DNA of 64,000 nt, from assembly GCF_037392515.1 (NCBI RefSeq), contig NC_090280.1, forward strand, positions 27,099,118 to 27,163,117. The letters run 5' to 3'. Shown in pieces: positions 44,873-54,100 of this stretch. Source of the DNA: Haliotis asinina (lineage: Eukaryota > Mollusca > Gastropoda > Lepetellida > Haliotidae). The translations under genes were made by a program, and so were the position numbers. Numbering within the stretch: the first letter of the stretch is position 1; the number at the start of each line of letters is the position of its first letter. Below the pieces are notes generated by a model. The model worked only from the letters and a program-made list of their open reading frames with translations, was not told where the DNA came from and searched no databases.

Positions 44873-45030
44873 ACAATTTCAAGATACTAAACTGAAATTT
44901 CAAGATATTAAGTCGACATTTCTAGCTATGAAAAGATTTCAACTCCATATCTTGAAATTTCAAGATGTGTGCAATACGTATCTTTCAATTTCAACTTAGG
45001 ATCCTGTAATTTCAAGAATAAAAACACACG
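44873..45030. repeat. AT-rich ATTTCAAGATA cluster, copy B
   Basis: Paralogue of 1,130-1,290, with the same near-palindromic words. Confidence 0.5.
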
Positions 45031-45782
45031 ACCCTGAAAGGCTTATTGGTATAATAAAGGCATAATTACGGTACGATCAACTAGATTTGTAGAGTCCTCA
45101 TTACGTGCCAATAGCGTGCAGATCACTGACTGCATGAGGATATTAGCTTTGTATCACTAAGGTCATCATGACCTGCCATATGTGTAGTTATATGGTCATG
45201 TGGTATAAACGATACTCTTGTGAGACAGGATACGTTGTCATGACAATAAGGTCTGCTGCCATGACAATTATCCCATTTTCGCGGAATATTGACTAACGGA
45301 CTAGACGGACCTGGGAAAGGATAAGCCAAGGATTCCTTTGTGTCTATGAATTGATTACCACACTCATACAACATACACGCATGCGCTTCCTGAAATCCAT
45401 TATCTGGTTCCTGCTTCTTAGCACTACGAGTGTTGTTCGTCAACCTCGAGTATGAGATGGTTTCACTGTTAAGATATCTCTTTTGAACATGGCCTTGACT
45501 GGAAGGTGTTGTCACGAACCTACAACTGATCATAAACTACAACTGATCATAATTCACAATTCTTCAAGTTACACCGAACCCACCCAGACTGCATCCCAGT
45601 AAAACACGCCATGATGAACAGTGAATACAAGAATGTCTTATACAGTAAAATCTGGTTAGTCTACAAAGTGATATCTCGATCAAACAACTGTTAGGCAATG
45701 ATAGGCATGATGTAACATCTCTTCTATACGATCCAGTTATAGTCCCCTCCGACGACAAACATACAGTGATAGAATAGTTGCT

Positions 45783-45912
45783 TCAGTGTCACTCCTAAGA
45801 CCGTCACGCCGATTCCGCACATGGGTGCAATGTGTGAAGCCCATTTGGTGCTCCCAGTCGGGATATTGATGGGACATGGCTGAAAGCGGCGTAAACCTAA
45901 ACGCACTCACAC
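45783..45912 (+). mobile_element. tRNA-derived SINE, partial
   Basis: GGGTGCAATGTGTGAAGCCC and GAAAGCGGCGTAAACCTAAA. Counterpart of 2,030-2,165. Confidence 0.78.
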
Positions 45913-46196
45913 ATGGACAGCTGGAACCTAACAGTATGCACATGTGGATCCCTTTGTATTATTGTACCAATGAGTGGTCGGGAAACTTGTTGCTGGAATG
46001 CCTGGGCGTCACAGACCCTTTTGGTGGTTTTTGCCGAGTGTGACAAAAATGTAAGACTCTATTTGCTCAAGCATTTATTTACCAGAAACAGGTATTGCAA
46101 AATAGCAAATATAGAATAAACATAATTTGAGGATTGGCACATTCCATGTTTAACGACTAGTAGAATATGTATGGAAACCAACTACAGCATACCATA

Positions 46197-46303
46197 GGGG
46201 CTTCTTTCACAAAGCAACGTTTACTAAGGTGAACCTTAACTCCCTTTCTTTAACCTTTGTGACTTACGATCACTAATTGTTTCGTGGAAGGAGGCCCAGT
46301 TCT
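46197..46303. mobile_element. Hairpin MITE-like element, copy B
   Basis: Same imperfect inverted repeat as 2,457-2,550, so it predates the segmental duplication. Confidence 0.55.
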
Positions 46304-46574
46304 CCATGGAAAAGAAACAAATTCACGTCAATATAATAATATAACAACGGCAAACCTTGTGTGACTGTAGTGTTAGACTTTACGCTGCTTAGTTCTCAAC
46401 TTCTAGACCGGGTGAGAAGAATGAATACGCCAGTTACTCTTTGATGCGACACTTCGAAAAAGTTGCAGATAACGCCCTCCTTTACATATATATCAACACA
46501 CAAAAGGAACATAGCTAACTTCCATGCAGTTTTGAATTGTATATACATACTGAGATGAGATGTCTATGTCAGCA

Positions 46575-47055
46575 TGAACATCAGTGACAAGTATACCGTA
46601 CCCCATACCTTAACATAACGTCAGTGACACGTATACCGTCCCCCATACCTTAACATAACATGAGTGACACGTATACCGTCCCCCATACCTTAACATAAGA
46701 TCAGTGACAAGTATACCGTCCCCCATACCTTAACATAGTGTCCGTGACATGTACACCGTCCCCTATACCTTAATATAACATCAGTGACACGTATACCGTC
46801 CTCCATACCTTAACATAACATCAGTGACATGTATACCGTCTCCCATACCTTAATATAACATCAGTGACAAGTAAACCGTCCCCCATACCTTAACATAACA
46901 CCAGTGACATGTACACCGTCCCCTATACCTTAATATAACATCAGTGACACGTATACCGTCCCCCATACCTTAACATAACATCAGTGACACGTATACCGTC
47001 CCCCATACCTTAACCTAACATGAGTGACACGTATATCATCCCCAATACCTTATCA
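46575..47055. repeat. 40-bp minisatellite, about 12 units
   Basis: Same unit as 2,841-3,100 with about twice the copy number and more variants. Runs into the CCTTAACATAGA satellite at 47,055-47,290. Confidence 0.93.
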
Positions 47056-47993
47056 TAGACTTCAGACGATCTTAGAGCTCAGCTTTCGTACCTTAACATA
47101 GACGTAACAGAAACTCAGCGGTAAGGCGATCTTAACAAAGACTCAAGGCTGTCGTAACGCTAAGGTGACCGTAACACCTTAACATAGACTTACGACGATC
47201 TTATATTTCATACCTTAACATAGAAGTAACACAAACTCAGCGCTAGGGCGATCGTAACTTCTACACCTTAACATAGACTTACGACCTCTTTATTCTGTAT
47301 AGGCGACCTTCGACATAGATTCTAATGTCGTTGTCTAGCAAAGCATAATGAAGTTGTACCTCCATAATAAATATCCTCATTCTTCATCTTCTCAACTTCT
47401 AGCATGCCGACCAGAGAGGCAAGAGGCGCCATGCCTCTTCAAATACCAAGATGCCGGCCATGTATGAACGGCAAGATGGTTAGCCTTGTATGAAAACCAA
47501 GATGCCTATATGATCAGCAAGATGCCAACCGTTGTATGAACTCAAAAACACAACCTGCCAAGTCTCTATAAAGACTAGGTGCTTATAGTATATGAACAAT
47601 AACATGCTAAACGTTATATGAATTCCAAAAAAGAAACAACCATTTGACAAAATACTTTCACAACTTAGTGGAATTCGACAAAATAAAACAGGTAGATTCC
47701 CTACAACGCATGGGTGAAGAAAATAATGTCATGATAATGCATAAGTAAACTGGTCGCCTTTGGGGCGAATTATAAGCTATTGCTTCTCTCCCTACGGCCA
47801 GTGCACAACCTTGTAGATAAAAACACCAATGTAACCACTGTAACCTTGAGATTCTCCTCACAGGTCTTGTCTGGCAGCTGAAGATACGCAAGTGTCTTTC
47901 ATCTTCACTCCAAGAAGCATTGCCTCCCTCCTCCATCTCTTCCACATCCATGGTCCTGTCCTGCAGCTGGAGATTCTCAAGGTTCATTCATCT

Positions 47994-48197
47994 TCACTCC
48001 CAGAGGCACTGTCGTCTCTCCTCCTCCTCCTGCTCTTCCACCTCCCATATCTTGTCCGGAAGCTGTGGCCCGGGGGTGAGGGCGAAGTCAATCTCTTCAT
48101 ATATCACAGGCTCCTCCCTTCTGTGTATGATTGGTTGGCCGTCGATCAAGGTAGGTGATTCAAGGGCAAGGTCGGCGTAGGTCAGACCATCATCATT
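47994..48197 (-). CDS. Copy B exon 10: terminal exon with two ITIMs
   Basis: The acceptor AAAATTTCAG opens NDDGLTYADLALESP and later EEPVIYEEIDFAL. Both LTYADL and VIYEEI fit the ITIM consensus. A Glu-rich tail ends ...QCLWE and a stop. The same Glu-rich unit continues past the stop on the minus strand to about 47,870. Confidence 0.8.
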   Translation of the reverse strand, partial: NDDGLTYADLALESPTLIDGQPIIHRREEPVIYEEIDFALTPGPQLPDKIWEVEEQEEEERRQCLWE

Positions 48198-51100
48198 CTG
48201 AAATTTTAACACAACTGTACTTACAAATGTCTAACTTTTCTATCAGGGGAATTTATTCCATGCCTGAACCCAAATATGCACCTGGTACATTTACTGAACC
48301 AAGCAGTTAACTACTGCAGATAATGCTTTCTCTTTGTGTTCATAGCAACTTAGAGTCGTTTCGGCATTGTGTCAGCCAATCAGGGACGTCTCTTCCCGGA
48401 AGTTGGGAGGATATGTATAATAAACCTACCGTTTCGCCACAGTTGTTGTATTCGGCAGCGACTGGTCCTGCATAGTCGATTAGAACTGCATTTTCCGACT
48501 GGAGACAGGAAACATATGTATGATCTCAACAATATGATGTACTAAACACATGATATCTTCACACATCTCATTTATTACATTGCACGTGTTGTTCAGGCTC
48601 TTGAAATGACTTGTAATGTTAATACCCATATAAGTCTTGCTTTTTTATAAAGAACCGAACTTACTGGTAACTTTTGTAAGTTTTTGCATTACTTAAATGA
48701 ATAAGAACATAATGTAACAACATTAAAATTATTGATAGAAGTAGTGAGAAAATACTGTCCTTCTGCTAGTGGTACGTAAGTTCGTTCTTAATGAAAGAAA
48801 AACATTGTTTTAGCACTTTGTCTGTGGCCTCGTTCTGACAGCTGCGAGCTTTTTGTATTTTTCTCTTTAACCTACACCCACTGGTGAACTAAGTGATGCT
48901 GTTCTGTGTTGACATATGTTTTATGATATGTTAGGCTTGCTTTACGCAACACTCAGCAGTTGACGTCAACGAATGAACGAGAAAATCAATGGTTTACATA
49001 ATGAGCATCGATCTTCGCAATTGCTTTTATTATCTCACGGGGCGGTGGGGTGGCCTAGTGGTTAAAGCGTTCGTTCCTCACGCCGAAGGTCCCGGTTCTA
49101 TTACCCACATTAGTACAATGTGAAAGTCCATTTCTGGAGTTCCCCTGTGGTGATGTTGCAGGAATATTGCTGAAAGCGGTGTAAAACCAAACTCACTCAC
49201 TCACTCATCACCTTACGTTACCTATTTCGCATCCATGTTTCTACGACACACTGACTGAATGATAATACATTATCGTCCTGTCAGTTTTGTATTGTAGGAA
49301 AACAGTTCCAGTACACACTTACCGATGGCCCTGCGCCGGCATAAGATCTGTTCATTAAGTGTCTGCATTGAGCCTTCTGTACCGTGGCATAAACATCAGA
49401 CACTGTGGAAAAGAGAACAAAGTAGACGAACTATACAAGAGTTGTGTGAGATTGGTACTGAAGCCTTGATGGGTCATTCGGGGTTTCGCTTTTTTCAACC
49501 TATTTCCTTGAAGTTTCAAGACTGTAACTTAATAATTGAACATGTACATTTGGAAATTAATGAAAAATGGCCCCAAAAGGCTTCTTTAGGAAGGATGTCA
49601 AACTGATAGTAATCTTTACAATAAAGACACCTGATAATAAAGTGTCAAAAACAGCGAGTGTGTGTGCGAGTTTCGTTGAAATCTTCAGTAAAGTGATTTT
49701 TCGTACATCTGTCAGTGACACTGACTACAGCTTGTGCTAAACACCTCTGGTCTGATGCTGACAAACAAAGAACCATATGTGGGGAATCGAACCCATGATA
49801 ATAGTTTCTTTCACGTCAAAGGAAAACCATTAAACAGGGTGAATGTCAGTGCTCTAGACGGCACCTCCATCCGCACATTGTCACAGCAAAGACAAACGGA
49901 AACACCGCTGAGGTAAATAGTCAGTGGATAAGATGACGTCACGGGGGCGTAGATGACGACATGTATAGCGTCACCTCAAGCGAGATTAGCTTTACGCCGC
50001 TTTTAGCAATATTGCATCACGGCGGGGACACCGGAAATGGTCTTCATGGAAAAATATGGAGAATCGAACCCGGGTCTTCAGCGTGACGAGCGAACGCTTT
50101 ATTCACTAGGCTATCCCACCGCCCCTCATGTAATGTGATACTCACTGACCACAAGGAGAGAAAGATGGGCTATACCTTCTCTCCCGCGCCTTCTCTTTTT
50201 GTTCACCTTGGCATACAGGTCTGTAGGTAGAAGTGTACAGTCAGAAACAAGTATTACAAGAAGAAATAATAGCAATGGTTCTATAGGTGTGTACACCGCA
50301 CTCAGCAATATTCCAGCTATGGCAGCGGGTTGTCACATCGAACCTCGACCAGACAACCTCGCGTTTAACACCATGAGCACTGATGCCAGGCGTAAATGAA
50401 GCAGAGAGTCTAACCGTAAAAATTTGTGAAGAGCATGTCAAATCTAGATTTTCACGGGGTAATCAATCCTAAACACTCCTTAGCACCATTGCACTCTGGA
50501 ATCAACGACAACTGTGTAATCAGTATTACATTGTACGTCCGTGAAGCATTTGTGTGTGCGTGTATATGAAATCATGCTTAATATTTATCACAAGGAGTGA
50601 TAACGGAGACGGTGCATGGCGTTTTTCGAGCTGTGAAACAGTTGACCTACATTCATATTACTCCAGTGCTACTTTATTCCGTAGTAAACGGTCTGATTCC
50701 AAACATTTGTGTGGTATAGATGAATGAATGAATAAATTTGGTTTTAAGCCACACTGTTCCATCAATATCACGGTTCTCTTCACATATTGTACCAAAGTAC
50801 TGAATCGAACCCGGGCATTCGGCGTGACGAGAAAACGCTTTAGCCACTGGGCTACTCTATCGCTCCTTGACATATATGAAATGCAACACAAGGACCTTGG
50901 TATTACACGGGTTATGTGTGGTTGATTAAAAATAGCGACTTGAGTTATTTCGTCTGCTTGTTTGCGAACGCGTGTTTTTCTTAACATGTGGTTCAAGGTC
51001 ACTTCATGTATACTGGGAGTTCATCTTGTTTTTACTAGTGGAACATAATTAATTTTCCTTGAACACAGGTCCTATCTCCCGGGCAAGCCGGAAGATAAAA

Positions 51101-54100
51101 AGATTTCATGAATGATTTCCAAATGATCAAGTTGATCAGAAACAAATATCAAGTACAAGAAATCTGATACAAATACAAGTACCTCTCGTGTGGCGATTGG
51201 GTAGGGGTAGAGGTTGGGAAGGTTAGGGGCGTGTGGCGATTGGGTTGGGGTTTGGGGTTGGGGGTCGGGGTATGGGTTGAGATGGTGAGAGTCATCTACA
51301 GGTACAATATTTAAATTGCATATATCACGCTATATATGAAGACTGACTGTGTCATTATTACTAGACATATCTTATCCAGATGTCATAACACTAATTTCAG
51401 TTATTCGTTTGTTTGTTGGGACATGTTGCGCTCAGCACATCGAACCCGGGTCCTCCACATAACGGGTTGGTGGGGCAGATATTAGCTAGTGGTTAGTGCG
51501 TTCGCTCGTTACGCGGATTTGATCCCTCACTTGAGTACAATGTGTGAAGTCCATTTCTGGTGTAGCCCAGATATTGTTGGAATATCGCTAAAACAGCGTT
51601 TAACTAAACTCACTTTCCTCGGCCGGACAAAAAATCACTGGATTATCCCACGCCCCTCCGAACAATGAATGATGTGCAGTAGGCTCATACAATATGCACG
51701 GGTTTCGAATAAGTCTGCTGATAGCATGTGCCGACACCCCTTGCAAGATTTCACATACTTACCACTGGGATCTTCTTGAAATTGTGCTTCGTTGTCAGCC
51801 ATACTGCGGTCTCCAGCTCTGAAAGACATGCATGAGGTGAAGGATTAAGCAATTCATATAACTAAAGCGGCATACATCAAACTGCGAAAAGATCAGCCTT
51901 TAATTAGTTAGCTGCCAATGCTGATATTAGATATTACCTACCCGAGCCTACCTGGTAACAACAACTTCTCTGATTATCAGTACCTTAACTTATGAGAGAA
52001 ACACTGAACCTTAACCTGTAGGAGTAACTCTGTACCTTAACCTATGTGAGTGACCCTGCACCTTAACCTGTAGGAGTAACTCTGTACCTTAACTTGTACA
52101 TATATATAAAAGATGTGGCCTTCTCGTTGTTCTTGAAATGATACTGTCAACATCTGCTGCTGTGAGTCCTCACCTGTACACTTTACCTCCTGAAATAGAT
52201 AAAACATACCCTTGTGTAATCACTTCTAATGCAAATTATCATTCAGAAAGGATTCAAATGCACTTGTTGTAATTGTAGTAAAAGACTGACGAGATGCATA
52301 ACAGGATATACGATAACATTGTATTTTATCAACACCAAGACAATACCTTTCTTGATCCTGTTTCTTCGGAAAACGACGGCGACGATGACGAAAGCGATGA
52401 CGACAATGAGGACAGAACAGACGACAGCGACAGGTACGATGGAAACGACACCAGATTCATATACCTCACGTGCTGCAACATTCACGATATTAAATAGAAG
52501 CTTTCCTTTGATTCAATATACATACAACATATGGAGTAATATCACACTGAAATGTGTTCAAATGGAAGCAAGTGTCGAAAATGTTAGGACTTATTGGAAC
52601 TGGTTTGTTTGTCGAATTATGTAAATGAAGTATGTAATAAAGTAAATAGATAATGTTTCGTTCTCCTCAGTTCAGATACGATTTATTTTGCTTTTGGAGA
52701 ACCCGAGAGTGAAGAATCACACTGACCTGGTGTCATATCTTAAGATCAATAGTCAAGATTGATCTCCTGAGCCATAATACGAGGTTGAATAGATACCTGT
52801 TCAGAATCTCTGTGGGTTTGAGACATTAAGTGAGAACTTAAACAGTCATTACATGTCTCGTTCAAATACAGCCTTAAATGTTACATATTATGTTACTAAA
52901 GTATGTTTCCGGGATGTGTGGAGGCCTTACAGAAGACCTCCAGCGTCAGGTTCCGTGGTGCACTGCCATGGCTGTTGTTGACGTGACACGTGTACTATCC
53001 AGACGCAGACATATCTACAGCTGGTATGTACAACACAGCCTCCCTGTGTCCTGGAATCACCACCTGTCTGGATGTGTCCCACCAGGTTACAGTGCAGGCA
53101 CAGTTAGTCAGCAGAACATCTCACTGTTACAGGTTTCCCTTCCTCTACCTATCGTTGAATTAGACATAGGTGATTTTCACCATGGTAGCTTCTACGAGAT
53201 ATTCGGAGAAGAGAAATTTCATCTAAAACCGGAATGGTTCGATGACGACCTACTGGAATCAAGCGGTACAAATGAAATTCTTTAACAACAGAATTACTGC
53301 TAACATCACATCACACCTAAGTTAGTAATTCCCCCGGTGTTTCATCACTCGTAACACAAATAAATACACAAAAACGAACCTCACAATATCTATATATGCG
53401 GGGATGGAATTTTGTTCAGTGACGGCCGCTTGTTCGGTAATACCCGACATCGCTCTACAAAACAGTCGTACAAGACTGTACTGCAAACGGTTGCCACCCC
53501 AAAACAAAGCACAAAACAGTATGAATTAAACTAAAAATGAAATTTATTATTATAAACAAATCTCTGGCATGTCTGGTCTATTCCAAATTGGCAACAGCAG
53601 CGTGGTGAGTAATAATTACTTCAGTTAGTAAATTTGAAAGTTTGAAGCGACAACACTTTACAGTCGTACAGTAGGTCATGGGCGAGTCTATAGTAATGTA
53701 CTCTAGGGGTGAGGTGATTTTTCGGTTGCATATAATTGTATAAAATTGTTTAGGGGTTCTACACTATGTAACTGACAGCATTGTATCCATATGTAAGAGA
53801 CACAAACAAGTTGTTTGAGCATCCAAAATAAAGTTCTTGTACTTTGCAAATGTTGTGTCTAAATCATTGCACATCCTGTTCTTGAGTTGGACGATTCCAT
53901 TTCAATCTTTGTGCTCTTGCGCGCGAAGTGTCCGGATTTCAAAAGCGTGTCAGTCGTGCTAGAATGGAGATAAAGGCATTCTGTTTTCATTTTTGCGGTC
54001 CTTTATCTGTTGATTTATTCCACGTTTCTGCCATGCCATAAAATGGGTTGACTGTAATGACCAAGGTCGCAGAACTGAACTTGCCAACTGCGTATAACCT

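Noticed and set aside
46575-47055. CRISPR-like regular array
   Set aside because: Units are contiguous 40-bp tandem repeats without unique spacers, in a metazoan genome; it is a minisatellite. The same applies to 7,965-8,665.
47994-48197. ITAM reading of the two copy B tyrosine motifs
   Set aside because: The gap between the two YxxL/I motifs is 22 residues, beyond the usual 6-12; two separate ITIMs fit better.
52878-53285. 135-codon plus-strand ORF
   Set aside because: Its first two thirds are antisense to the broken Ig exon and only the end is non-homologous, so it is chimeric, not a gene. The end is reported separately.
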